From positions 4,459,001 through 4,523,000 of the forward strand of contig NZ_CP036132.1 of NCBI RefSeq assembly GCF_018742245.1: DNA of 64,000 nt, in the 5' to 3' direction. The position numbers and the translations under genes are program-made. Below the pieces are notes generated by a model. It was not told the origin of the DNA, did not search any database, and was given only the letters and a program-made list of their open reading frames with translations. The stretch comes from Bacillus mycoides (lineage in GTDB: Bacteria > Bacillota > Bacilli > Bacillales > Bacillaceae_G). The stretch's first letter is position 1. Each line of letters begins with the position of its first letter. Below are positions 39,824 to 48,962 of the stretch, one piece after another.

Positions 39824-41773
39824 TTACTTCGCGCTCACAATCTTATAATAAGAACGAACTGTTAAGAAGTAATATCCGATATAAATGACACCGTATACTC
39901 CGATACTAATTAGGAGCGGAATCATAATTTCAAATGGTAGTATGTTCCCTAAACCTTTTAATGCAAACAAACTGTGTAGAATTCCGATTACTAACGGAAT
40001 CGCAAAGATAAAGCTTACTTGTTTTGCGATAGCTTTTTTCATTTCTTGTTTCGTTACCCCGACTTTACGAAGTACAACATAACGCTCACGATCAGCATTT
40101 GCTTCTGTTAATTGTTTAAAGTAAATGATAGAACCTGTTGCTAGTAAGAATACAAGTCCTAAGAACATTCCGATGAACATCATTAGTCCAGTTCCTTCAA
40201 GCCCCATTTGGAAACCAGTGTAAAAATCTCTAAATGATGGTACCATTTCTGATTCACCAGCTGGCATCACTTTTGTTAATTTTTCTGTTAATACTTTACT
40301 GTTTCTTTCATCTTTTACATCAATATTTTTTACAACACGTGTTCCAAATGCTTGCTTCGCTTGTTCATATGTTTCATCTGAAACGACAACAACTAGTTCA
40401 CCTAAGTTCGTAATTGCATTATCATTTGCGCCTTGAATCGCTAATTTCTTCGTTTCATTTCCAATTTGGAATACCGCTTTATTTCCTTTATATTGAGGGC
40501 TAAACTCATGCCCTTCAATATAAGAACTATCATATATAAATGCTTCACCAGCAGCTACATTCACTGTTTCTGCATCGATTTTTTTAGCAAGTTTATTAAA
40601 TTCAGATTGAGACATAAATTGATATTTCTCTGAGATACTGTAGTTCATATTAAGGATGAAATCAACTTTATCTCCTTCAAACTTTCCTTTTACAGGAACC
40701 ATCTCAACTTCAAATTGATCTTTTACAGGATGATTCTCTTTCTCTTCAGCAAAAATCGCATTTACTTTCTTATCTAGTTCTGCATCTTTTTTCTCATAAG
40801 AATAGCTGTATGGCGCGAATGCTTTTGATTGTGTAAATGTGTTGTAATACATCGTAACTGACGTACCAACTGCTGTTAATGTTACCGCACTTAAAATAGA
40901 AATTGTTGCAAGTGACTTTGCATTCCCTTTAATACGATATAGTAGCTGTGACGTCGTTACCATATTCATACCGTTATAAAACGATGATTTATTATTTCTT
41001 GAACGTTTTAATACGAATACTGTAAAGAACATAAATAGTAAGTACGTACCTAATACTGTCGCAAGTAAAATATAAAGTGCAACTGCCATAAAGTCTGCAT
41101 ACTTAACTGCCTTCATGAACATTAATGCTAAGAAATAACCTGAACCGATTAAGAAAATTGAAATTAACGCCATAATTACAGATCCTTTTGGCATTACTTC
41201 TCCTTCGCGTTCTGCGCGGAAAAGTTCAATTAGCTTGAATCGATAAATTAAACGATATCCTTGAAGTGATGTATACAATATAATCACAAAGAAAATAATT
41301 GCTGTATCAACAATTGCAGCCATCGGTACTTCAAAATGAACATTTAAATTTAACCCCATCATACTTACTAGTAGTTCAAGGAATAGTTTTGAAAGAACGC
41401 TACCAATCGCAATCCCAATAATTAAAGACATTAATCCCATTAACATATTTTCATAAAAGAGCATTTTACCGATCTGTCTTTTTCGAATACCTAGTAACGA
41501 ATATAGCCCAACTTCTTTTTTACGCTTCCGTGTAAAGAAACCGTTCGAATATATAATGAACACCGCTACGAAGATGATTAGCATGACACTTGAAACTTGA
41601 AACGCACCGCTAATTTTTTTAGAACCTTCCGCAGCTTTTTCCATTTGCGAATTATATTGTAGTGCTTTAAATGTAAAGTAAATTACAATACTAAAAATCA
41701 TAGATGCAAAATATACAAAGTAGTCTTTAAAGTTCCGCTGTATGTTACGGAGGGCAATGCTAGATAAGGTCAT
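39824..41773 (-). CDS. BceB/FtsX-type ABC transporter permease, module 2
   Basis: A protein of 649 residues with ten helices and a large extracellular domain at about 330-520. The start MTLSSIALRNIQRNFKDYFV is typical. The helix-8 region ends in YFKQLTEANADRERYVVLRK, where BceB proteins contact the ATPase and kinase. Its ATG lies inside the end of the ATPase gene. It has its own terminator. It likely handles a peptide antibiotic or lipid II-binding compound; the specificity cannot be read. Confidence 0.9.
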   Translation of the reverse strand: MTLSSIALRNIQRNFKDYFVYFASMIFSIVIYFTFKALQYNSQMEKAAEGSKKISGAFQVSSVMLIIFVAVFIIYSNGFFTRKRKKEVGLYSLLGIRKRQIGKMLFYENMLMGLMSLIIGIAIGSVLSKLFLELLVSMMGLNLNVHFEVPMAAIVDTAIIFFVIILYTSLQGYRLIYRFKLIELFRAEREGEVMPKGSVIMALISIFLIGSGYFLALMFMKAVKYADFMAVALYILLATVLGTYLLFMFFTVFVLKRSRNNKSSFYNGMNMVTTSQLLYRIKGNAKSLATISILSAVTLTAVGTSVTMYYNTFTQSKAFAPYSYSYEKKDAELDKKVNAIFAEEKENHPVKDQFEVEMVPVKGKFEGDKVDFILNMNYSISEKYQFMSQSEFNKLAKKIDAETVNVAAGEAFIYDSSYIEGHEFSPQYKGNKAVFQIGNETKKLAIQGANDNAITNLGELVVVVSDETYEQAKQAFGTRVVKNIDVKDERNSKVLTEKLTKVMPAGESEMVPSFRDFYTGFQMGLEGTGLMMFIGMFLGLVFLLATGSIIYFKQLTEANADRERYVVLRKVGVTKQEMKKAIAKQVSFIFAIPLVIGILHSLFALKGLGNILPFEIMIPLLISIGVYGVIYIGYYFLTVRSYYKIVSAK

Positions 41774-42530
41774 CAGCCATACCTCCAGAAATGGAAGACA
41801 TTACGTCAACGACTTTTTGGAAGAATTGTTTACGTGTTAATTCACCGCGGTGCAATTCTTTATATAACTCACCATCTTTAATGAAAATAACTCGTTTACA
41901 GTAACTTGCCGCAAAAGCATCGTGCGTTACCATTAAAATTGTTGAGTTATCATATTCATTTAACGACTTCATACTTTCAAGTAAATCTGTTGCAGATTTT
42001 GAATCAAGTGCTCCAGTTGGCTCGTCCCCGAAAATCATACTCGGATTTGTAACGATTGCACGTGATGCCGCGCAGCGCTGCTTCTGTCCACCAGATACTT
42101 GATATGGGAACTGACTTAAAATATGATCAATACCGAATTTCTTGGAGATTTCAAGAACACGGCGATCAATTTCATTAGCCTTTACTTTTGATAACGCAAG
42201 AGGTAAAGCAATATTCTCTTTCACTGTTAACGTATCTAATAAGTTATAATCTTGGAAAATGAAACCTAAATGATCGCGGCGGAACAAAGCTAGCTTATCA
42301 TCATTCATCTTCACGATATCTTTTCCATCAATTAAAATTTCACCGTCCGTCGCATTATCAATTGTAGAAAGAACATTTAAAAGAGTCGTCTTACCAGAAC
42401 CAGAAGGTCCCATAATTCCAACGAACTCACCTTCTTTTACTTGTAAGTTAATACCTTTTAAAGCTGCAAATTTATTCCCACCTGTGTCATATACTTTTTC
42501 AATATTTTTTGCTTCTAACACTGTTTTCAT
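41760..42530 (-). CDS. BceA-type ABC transporter ATPase, module 2
   Basis: A protein of 256 residues with Walker A GPSGSGKTT, signature VSGGQKQR, Walker B MIFGDEPTGALDS and VTHDAFAA. The tail LHRGELTRKQFFQKVVDVMS is of BceA type. The ATG at 42530 follows GAGGG; the frame from 42545 is less likely. It faces the AraC-type gene across a 306-base region that contains two 27-bp operator-like motifs. Confidence 0.92.
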   Translation of the reverse strand: MKTVLEAKNIEKVYDTGGNKFAALKGINLQVKEGEFVGIMGPSGSGKTTLLNVLSTIDNATDGEILIDGKDIVKMNDDKLALFRRDHLGFIFQDYNLLDTLTVKENIALPLALSKVKANEIDRRVLEISKKFGIDHILSQFPYQVSGGQKQRCAASRAIVTNPSMIFGDEPTGALDSKSATDLLESMKSLNEYDNSTILMVTHDAFAASYCKRVIFIKDGELYKELHRGELTRKQFFQKVVDVMSSISGGMADDLI

Positions 42531-42605
42531 CTCGACATCCCTCATTTCTTCTATTCTCTATTTTCAACTATATACACTCTCTACTCTTGCCACTATCGAT
42601 GTTTC

Positions 42606-42632
42606 TTACACAAACATGACAGTTATGTAAGG
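42606..42632. promoter_or_regulatory. 27-bp operator-like motif, copy 1
   Basis: TTACACAAACATGACAGTTA then TGTAAGG. It matches copy 2 at 42723-42749 in 22 of 27 positions. It is 76 bases before the module 2 ATPase start. The TTACA...TGTAA ends resemble sites of BceR/YxdJ-type regulators, from memory. Confidence 0.55.
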
Positions 42633-42722
42633 CACATAAGTAAAGACATAAAAATTTAACCTACTGAATGAAAGTACTTTGTTACTATAGCATTGGGATA
42701 TCATGCCATCCATTCATTCTCC

Positions 42723-42749
42723 TTACAGGAACATTACATTTTTGTAAGG
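42723..42749. promoter_or_regulatory. 27-bp operator-like motif, copy 2
   Basis: TTACAGGAACATTACATTTT then TGTAAGG, with an internal TTACA-N4-TGTAA palindrome. It lies 88 bases before the AraC-type gene. See copy 1. Confidence 0.55.
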
Positions 42750-42836
42750 TTAAAAATGCCCCCTACAAAGTTGTGCATGAAATGTCGGATGGAGCTATTT
42801 CATTCTTGCTATTCTATATACAAAGGAGGTCATAGT

Positions 42837-43709
42837 ATGGATTCACTTAAAAATATGAATGCGGCAATGCAGCATATTGAAGACAACCTTACACACGAAA
42901 TTGATTTTAAAGAAGTCGCAAAAATAGCTTTCTGCTCCGAATATCATTTCAAAAGAATGTTTTCTTTTTTAGCTGGCATATCACTATCAGAATATATTCG
43001 CTGTAGACGTCTTACGCTTGCTGCCTTTGAACTAAAAGATAGCAATGCAAAAGTCATTGATGTCGCTATAAAATATGGATACAACTCACCAGATTCTTTT
43101 ACACGTGCATTTCAAAATTTGCACGGAATAACGCCTTCAGAAGCTCGAAGTACAATTCGTTCTTTGAAAGCTTATTCACCAATGACCTTCCAACTATCCA
43201 TTCAAGGAGGAAATGCAATGAACTATCGAATTGAAGAAAAAGATCCATTTCGAATCATTGGTATACAAAAACGAGTACCGATTGTTTTTAACGGCGTAAA
43301 CGAAGAAATTACTTCTATGTGGAAAAGTTTAGATCCGGGGGCCATTGAAACGTTAAAGTCCCTTTCAAATATTGAACCTACAGGAATTATTAGTGCTTCT
43401 ACGAATTTTTCTGAAGGAAGAATGGAGGAAAAAGGAGAACTCGATCACTATATTGGAGTAACTACGACCAAAGATTGTCCGAAGCAATTTAAACAACTTG
43501 AAGTCGCTGCTTCAACATGGGCTATCTTTGAAGCTGTCGGTCCATTTCCTGACGCGTTACAAAATGTATGGGGGCGTATTTATTCTGAATGGTTCCCTTC
43601 TTCAAACTATGAATTAGCGGAAGGACCGGAAATATTGTGGAATGAAAGTAAAGACGTATCTTCGCCGAATTTCAGAAGCGAGATATGGGTACCTGTTTTG
43701 AAGAAATAA
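42837..43709 (+). CDS. AraC-family regulator with GyrI-like effector domain
   Basis: A protein of 290 residues. The first 105 residues are two helix-turn-helix motifs ([20 protein letters not shown] and [20 protein letters not shown]). After a linker, residues 130-290 form a GyrI/Rob-type effector domain ([49 protein letters not shown]). Such proteins sense small molecules. AAAGGAGG sets the ATG at 42837; the long upstream frame lacks one. It is divergent from ABC module 2 and may help control it. Confidence 0.88.
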   Translation: MDSLKNMNAAMQHIEDNLTHEIDFKEVAKIAFCSEYHFKRMFSFLAGISLSEYIRCRRLTLAAFELKDSNAKVIDVAIKYGYNSPDSFTRAFQNLHGITPSEARSTIRSLKAYSPMTFQLSIQGGNAMNYRIEEKDPFRIIGIQKRVPIVFNGVNEEITSMWKSLDPGAIETLKSLSNIEPTGIISASTNFSEGRMEEKGELDHYIGVTTTKDCPKQFKQLEVAASTWAIFEAVGPFPDALQNVWGRIYSEWFPSSNYELAEGPEILWNESKDVSSPNFRSEIWVPVLKK

Positions 43710-43738
43710 TATAAAGGTCTAAACTGTTTCAAAATAAA

Positions 43739-43775
43739 GAAGCTGCTCTTCCTCTTTAAAGGAAAAGCAGCTTTT
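43739..43775. terminator. Terminator between the AraC-type gene and the ABC exporter
   Basis: The arms AAGCTGCT and AGCAGCTT with inner TTCCT/AGGAA pairing; T-rich on the right, A-rich on the left. Shared by two convergent genes. Confidence 0.75.
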
Positions 43776-45349
43776 TATTTTATACTTCTTCTCGACTCGT
43801 TCTTATACAAGAAAAGAGTAATAATCGCAAGCACTATAACAACTACAAAAGTAAATACTCTGTAGTTCGAGATCGTAGCAGTACCAATTAACAAGGCAGG
43901 TATAACAGCCGTAATTAAGCCACCAAACATACCGACAAACGATCCTATGCTTTGTTTTACTATTTGAGTTTCTGATACCCAATCATAATAACCAAATCGA
44001 TTATTAATAAAAATCCCCCATACTGCCGAAAAGAATGAATATGTTATCGGTGTTATGACGATTAAAAAAGAACTCCAAACATCTAGTTTTAACCCTATTA
44101 TCAGTAATACGGCACTAATAAGTGATGCAGGTATACTTAATGAAAGATTCATAAGAATTTTACTGTCATAAATTATCTTTGGCGCTATAGGCAATGACTT
44201 TATAATCCATACATTTTTTCCTTCTAAAGACAATGACACACATGTTGTACACGTCATCGAAATCGCTGCTGCAATAGCAAATGGAGCAACCTTTTGCAAC
44301 AGGGGCTCAATTCCTGGATACGCTATTAATTGACTTGGTCCTACTACAACTATAGCTAGCGCGAAAGCTAGCGCCATCACAACTCCCATTCCACTATTTA
44401 TGACATACACTGTAGAAGAAAAGAAACGTTTCAGTTCTTTTTTATACAACGCGACCAATACACTTTCTTTTCTCATACCATTAATCTCATAATTTGAAAG
44501 CATATGATAAGTGGTAATCCCTGTGTTTATTTGCTTATATTTTAACGAAAGTATTTTTACAAAAAGATAATACCAAATAACCGATATCCCAACGAATAGG
44601 ATGAAAGCTACAAGATCAGCATGAACAATTGCTTTTTGAAACATGTTAGCTAATGGGTAAACTTTAGTTAATTGCTCCGAAACAATTGCACCAATCCCGT
44701 TCATATCATTAAGGCTATATTGAGCATTTCCGTTTTTTAGCATAAAGAAACCGAATGTAATAATTACTATGAAACTTAAAATCGTAGTTATTTTATTCGT
44801 ATTTTTAAATTTAGAAGCGATTGCCGTAATCGCAGCTCCAAAGACCGCTGCGATTGTTGTTGGAATTAAAGATGCTATAAACATACTGATGAACCACATA
44901 AAGTAAAAAGAAACTGATGGATTCTCATGTATGCCATAAACAACTCCCATTGGTAGCATGATTATGATTGAAAAGATCGTATTCAGCAAATATAAATACA
45001 AAAATCTACTTGTAATAACAGTACTTACACGAATCGGTAATGACATTAAAAGATCGTAGTCCTTAAAAGCAAAAATTTCTCCATTTGCCTTAAATATAGT
45101 GAAAAACAACGTCAATACACTGCTAATAACTAGTGCATAAACTGGGATAATTTCACTTATTCCTAGTTTCACCAACCCATATGCTGAGGCTCCGCAATAT
45201 AGCATTAACATGACACCAACTAAGGCAATAGATGCTGACAGTAAAATCTTATTCTGCTTCTTTTTCTTATCTTTTTCGTATTTAAAAGTATTTAAACCGA
45301 GCTGCGTTATCAACCGGATTTTCAAAAGACCTAGACTATTAGTATTCAT
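43775..45349 (-). CDS. ABC exporter membrane subunit
   Basis: A protein of 524 residues with about twelve hydrophobic helices. LLKIRLITQLGLNTFKYEKD at the N-terminus and the region KDYDLLMSLPIRVSTVITSR are features of the putative ABC-2-type exporter permeases of Firmicutes. AAGGAG lies seven bases before the ATG at 45349, inside the end of the ATPase gene. The cargo is unknown. Confidence 0.85.
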   Translation of the reverse strand: MNTNSLGLLKIRLITQLGLNTFKYEKDKKKKQNKILLSASIALVGVMLMLYCGASAYGLVKLGISEIIPVYALVISSVLTLFFTIFKANGEIFAFKDYDLLMSLPIRVSTVITSRFLYLYLLNTIFSIIIMLPMGVVYGIHENPSVSFYFMWFISMFIASLIPTTIAAVFGAAITAIASKFKNTNKITTILSFIVIITFGFFMLKNGNAQYSLNDMNGIGAIVSEQLTKVYPLANMFQKAIVHADLVAFILFVGISVIWYYLFVKILSLKYKQINTGITTYHMLSNYEINGMRKESVLVALYKKELKRFFSSTVYVINSGMGVVMALAFALAIVVVGPSQLIAYPGIEPLLQKVAPFAIAAAISMTCTTCVSLSLEGKNVWIIKSLPIAPKIIYDSKILMNLSLSIPASLISAVLLIIGLKLDVWSSFLIVITPITYSFFSAVWGIFINNRFGYYDWVSETQIVKQSIGSFVGMFGGLITAVIPALLIGTATISNYRVFTFVVVIVLAIITLFLYKNESRRSIK

Positions 45350-46055
45350 TAGCAAGCTCCTTCATAAAGAGCTCTTCCAATGATCCTTCCTTTATTAAAG
45401 AATTCACTTCCCCTGAAAGTGCTAATTTCCCTCTATTAATCATCGCTATTTTATTACATAACTTCTCCGCCACATCTAAAACATGTGTAGAAAAGAAAAT
45501 CGCACTTCCCTTTTCACAAAGCTCCTTCATAATACCTTTCAATACTACGGCTGCCTTTGGATCAAGACCAACGAAAGGTTCATCTAAAACTAATAATTTC
45601 GGTTTATGCAAAACCGCTGATATAATCGCCACTTTTTGTTTCATACCATGTGAATAAGAAGATATTAAATCACCTAGGTGCGGTGTAATCTCAAAAGCAT
45701 CTCCATACTTTTGTATCTCCTTTTCCCGATCTTTTGCAGACACCTTAAAAACATCCGCAACAAAGTTTAAATATTGAATTCCTGTTAATTGCTCATATAA
45801 ATCTGGATTATCGGGAATATACGCCATTACTTTCTTACATGCAATCGGATCTTTTTTTACTGAATGGCCATCAACAAAAATTTCACCCTCTTCAAAATCT
45901 ATAACTCCTACTAACGACTTAATCGTTGTACTCTTCCCCGCACCGTTATGCCCAATAAATCCAAAGATATCTCCTGCTTGAACAGTAATATTTAAATGAT
46001 CTACTGCTTTTTTGCCACCTTTGTATGTCTTGCTAAAATTTATAATTTCTAACAT
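45339..46055 (-). CDS. ABC exporter ATP-binding protein
   Basis: A protein of 238 residues: Walker A GHNGAGKST, signature SYSHGMKQK (a non-canonical SHGM), Walker B LLVLDEPFVGLDPKA and the switch His in FSTHVLDVAEK. It is of the type that pairs with ABC-2 exporters. The stop codon overlaps the start of the permease gene by 11 bases. The SHGMKQK form is common in this subfamily. Confidence 0.92.
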   Translation of the reverse strand: MLEIINFSKTYKGGKKAVDHLNITVQAGDIFGFIGHNGAGKSTTIKSLVGVIDFEEGEIFVDGHSVKKDPIACKKVMAYIPDNPDLYEQLTGIQYLNFVADVFKVSAKDREKEIQKYGDAFEITPHLGDLISSYSHGMKQKVAIISAVLHKPKLLVLDEPFVGLDPKAAVVLKGIMKELCEKGSAIFFSTHVLDVAEKLCNKIAMINRGKLALSGEVNSLIKEGSLEELFMKELANEY

Positions 46056-46216
46056 GTGATTTCCCCCAAACTATCCTTTTTAACTGAATTTTCAGACCTA
46101 AAAGCAAAAAATTTACTCAGCGAGCTTTTTCATTATCCCCACTGAGTATTTAAATCTCTTAACACATAGAAACTATAAATATAAAATTTGACTAGTATAA
46201 TTCAATCGCTTATTGC

Positions 46217-46852
46217 TCACAATTGCATTTCTTTTTTATATAAAACGTAGGAATATAAATTCGTTATGAGGACAGCAACTACTATAATCCCAAGCATCAT
46301 ATAAGATCTCCAATCAGCTGGAGCGAAAACACTTATAATCATAATAAGTCCTAAAGCCACAAATACTTTTCCGCTAAATCGATGTGTTTTCCGCCATACT
46401 TCTTCATTACTTAACGTCCAAGGATTACGCATCCCGACGAAAAAATTAGGCTTACACTGCGGTAAATAATTACCCATCACTAAAAATAAAACACCAACTA
46501 ATAATTCTGGAACTCGATTAATGAATAAATTATATCCTAGTCCACTTGTAATAATATCTATATTTCCTACAAATAGTAGCAGGAGTATCCCGTTATTCAT
46601 CATCATAAAAGCTTTAGCAAATTTCTCGTAATTTGCTTTCCTTGGATCAATCTTTGGTATCACATTTAGAAATACATATAATGCAATCATAATTCCAACC
46701 ATAGAAATCATTCCGTAAAGTTTAGAAGAATAGCCATCTACCTTACCACCACTCCAATGTGTCGCGATTGTATCCGGCAAATGAGGCCAAGCAAACGCCC
46801 AAGCTAAACAAGTTGTAACAATTAATATAATTGCAAAAAGATGTTTTTTCAC
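46217..46852 (-). CDS. sdpI: SdpI-family immunity protein, copy 2
   Basis: A protein of 211 residues with six helices: an N-terminal DUF1648 half (LPDTIATHWSGGKVDGYSSK) and the SdpI half (FVGMRNPWTLSNEEVWRKTH). It is strongly similar to the copy encoded upstream, so the two arose by duplication. SdpI of B. subtilis protects against the SDP toxin and holds SdpR at the membrane. It starts at GTG with GGGGAG upstream. No sdpABC genes are here. Confidence 0.88.
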   Translation of the reverse strand: MKKHLFAIILIVTTCLAWAFAWPHLPDTIATHWSGGKVDGYSSKLYGMISMVGIMIALYVFLNVIPKIDPRKANYEKFAKAFMMMNNGILLLLFVGNIDIITSGLGYNLFINRVPELLVGVLFLVMGNYLPQCKPNFFVGMRNPWTLSNEEVWRKTHRFSGKVFVALGLIMIISVFAPADWRSYMMLGIIVVAVLITNLYSYVLYKKEMQL

Positions 46853-46985
46853 CTTTCCTGCACTCCCCTGTTTTTAATTCACTCATTCTATACTATTTCT
46901 TTTTATAAATAACATATGAATTTATTGTTGGTATGAAGGTACATATTCACATCACTCCAGCCAACACAAATTCTATATTATTCTA

Positions 46986-47621
46986 TTAAGACCCTATCTC
47001 TTTCTTATAAGCCACATAAGAATATCCCATCGTTAATCCTACCGCCCCAATAATAATTCCAGCCATTAAGAAAGCTTTCCATGCTGCAGGTGCAAAAACA
47101 CTTAAAATCATAATAACTCCTAGTACAACAAACACCTTTCCGCTAAAACGATGCGTCTTTCTCCACACTTCTTCATTACTTAACGTCCACGGTGTTTTTA
47201 TACCTACGAAGTAGTTTGGCTTACATTGTGGTAAATAGTTGCCGATGACTATAAATAACAGACCAACAAGAATATATGGTGTACTATTCATCGGAATGTC
47301 ATAACCTAATCCTACCCCAATCACGAGCATGTTTACTAGAAACAATACTACTAATACGCTATAATTCATTATCTTATAACTTCTAGAAAACTTATCGTAG
47401 TTCTTTTTCTTAGGATCAATTTTAGGAGTAATTGTTAATAAAAAATAGGTGAAAATCATAATCCCAAGTAGCAACAGCATTGCATTAAATTTGGAAGCAA
47501 AGCCATTCACACCTTCAGTCCCCCAATGAATTGCCATCGTGTCAGGCAAATTCGGCCAAGCATATGCCCAAGCTAAACCAGTTATAAGAATCAATATAAT
47601 TGCAAAAAGATGCTTCCTCAT
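46986..47621 (-). CDS. sdpI: SdpI-family immunity protein, copy 1
   Basis: A protein of 211 residues with DUF1648 (LPDTMAIHWGTEGVNGFASK) and SdpI (FVGIKTPWTLSNEEVWRKTH) halves. Its ATG overlaps the stop codon of sdpR (ATGA), so it is coupled to the repressor, the same arrangement as sdpRI in B. subtilis. It is the likely ancestral copy; copy 2 follows after 134 bases. Confidence 0.9.
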   Translation of the reverse strand: MRKHLFAIILILITGLAWAYAWPNLPDTMAIHWGTEGVNGFASKFNAMLLLLGIMIFTYFLLTITPKIDPKKKNYDKFSRSYKIMNYSVLVVLFLVNMLVIGVGLGYDIPMNSTPYILVGLLFIVIGNYLPQCKPNYFVGIKTPWTLSNEEVWRKTHRFSGKVFVVLGVIMILSVFAPAAWKAFLMAGIIIGAVGLTMGYSYVAYKKEIGS

Positions 47622-47890
47622 TTCCCCTCTTCCCCCTTATTCGTAAACGTAAACACCCAAGTCAATAAATCCTGAAATACAGTTGTGTTCAAAGAATACA
47701 TAACGAATTGCCCTCTTTTTTCATCTTGGATAAGTTCAGCATTTTTAAGCGCATTTAGGTGATGAGAAATACTTGGCTTCGTCATATTGAATTGTTCGGC
47801 AATTTCACCAGCGGTTAGATCGCCTTCTTTTAATAAGTCTAAAATTTTTCTTCTTGTTGGATCAGCTAATGCTTTGAATGCTTGATTCAA
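47618..47890 (-). CDS. sdpR: ArsR-family repressor, SdpR-like
   Basis: A protein of 90 residues. MNQAFKALADPTRRKILDLL and the winged helix (LTAGEIAEQFNMTKPSISHH) are typical of SdpR. No metal-binding CxC motif is present, as in SdpR, so it responds through SdpI rather than metal. It starts at TTG after AAGGAAG. A perfect 11-bp palindrome overlaps its promoter, which implies autorepression. Confidence 0.9.
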   Translation of the reverse strand: MNQAFKALADPTRRKILDLLKEGDLTAGEIAEQFNMTKPSISHHLNALKNAELIQDEKRGQFVMYSLNTTVFQDLLTWVFTFTNKGEEGK

Positions 47891-47915
47891 TGTCTTTCTT
47901 CCTTTCGATAATTAG

Positions 47916-47939
47916 ACATTTAGATATTTATCTAAATGT
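47916..47939. promoter_or_regulatory. Operator palindrome of sdpR
   Basis: ACATTTAGATA (47916-47926) and TATCTAAATGT (47929-47939) form a perfect inverted repeat around TT. It lies between the -10 box and the start codon, suited to SdpR self-repression. Confidence 0.75.
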
Positions 47940-47964
47940 TAAAATGATTTTAGTTAATTGTCAA
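47936..47964 (-). promoter_or_regulatory. Promoter of sdpR-sdpI
   Basis: On the minus strand TTGACA (47959-47964) and TAACAT (47936-47941) are 17 bases apart. The -10 overlaps the palindromic operator. Confidence 0.7.
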
Positions 47965-48264
47965 TAATATATAAGGCCCTTTTTACTTTTTCCACTTTTG
48001 ACCTATAAATACGCCACAGCTATGCTATATATAACAAACAGGAAACCCTATTCATTTGATTTCTTTGTTTTTACTTCGTACGGGGCAAAAAAGGCTCTGA
48101 CCGCTTCTATGCATGGCTGGATCCTCTCTCTCCCCTAAAAAGATAGGTTTTATGTTATTTTTAAAATCTTTATATTTATATAGCTCTCATTTCAACATAA
48201 TGAAAAGACGAGAAACACATGGTACACTATAGCTACAATTGTTTTTTTTAGGAGGAATATACAT
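47965..48264. other. Gap between sdpR and the BceRS genes
   Basis: About 300 bases. It contains the upstream part of the bceR-like promoter (near 48220-48240) and a slightly GC-richer stretch at 48077-48140 with no open frame. No operator is evident. Confidence 0.4.
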
Positions 48265-48960
48265 ATGTATAAAATTTTAATCGTTGAAGACGATCCAAAT
48301 ATTTCATCATTACTACAATCTCACATTCAAAAATATGGCTATGATGCTGTTGTTGCGGAGAACTTCGATGATATTATGGAATCGTTTAACGCCGTGAAAC
48401 CACATCTTGTTTTACTTGATGTAAACTTACCGAAATTCGATGGTTTCTACTGGTGCCGTCAAATCCGTCATGAATCTACTTGTCCAATTATTTTCATTTC
48501 AGCTCGTGCTGGTGAAATGGAACAAATTATGGCGATTGAAAGTGGCGCGGATGATTACATTACGAAACCGTTCCACTATGACGTTGTAATGGCAAAAATT
48601 AAAGGTCAATTACGCCGTATTTATGGTGATTATGCACCAAATATTTCTGAACGTATCGTTGAAGTAGAAGGTTTAAAACTATTCCCTGAACGTCCAGAAA
48701 TTCATTTCGGATCTGAGCAAGTTCTTTTAACAAAGAAAGAAGCTATTTTAGCAGAAATGCTATTATCTAAATTCCCTCGTACAGCAAGCCGTGAAGATTT
48801 ATTAGCTGCCCTTTGGGATGATGAGAGCTTCGTTGAAGAAAATACATTAAACGTAAACATTACGCGTCTTCGTAAAAAGTTTAATGAGCTTGGTATTGAG
48901 AACTCTATTGAAACAGTACGTGGACTTGGATATCGTTTTAACACAACTTGGAGTGAATAA
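48265..48960 (+). CDS. BceR-type response regulator
   Basis: A protein of 231 residues. Receiver: VEDDPN, LVLLDVNLPKFDGFYWCRQI (phospho-Asp near 54), ITKPFHYD. Winged helix: ENTLNVNITRLRKKFNELGI and ETVRGLGYRF. The DVNLPxxDGFYWCRxIR form is typical of BceR. AGGAGG precedes the ATG. The cognate kinase starts two bases after its stop. It likely controls the permease genes that follow and perhaps other BceAB modules in the window. Confidence 0.93.
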   Translation: MYKILIVEDDPNISSLLQSHIQKYGYDAVVAENFDDIMESFNAVKPHLVLLDVNLPKFDGFYWCRQIRHESTCPIIFISARAGEMEQIMAIESGADDYITKPFHYDVVMAKIKGQLRRIYGDYAPNISERIVEVEGLKLFPERPEIHFGSEQVLLTKKEAILAEMLLSKFPRTASREDLLAALWDDESFVEENTLNVNITRLRKKFNELGIENSIETVRGLGYRFNTTWSE

Positions 48961-48962
48961 GC

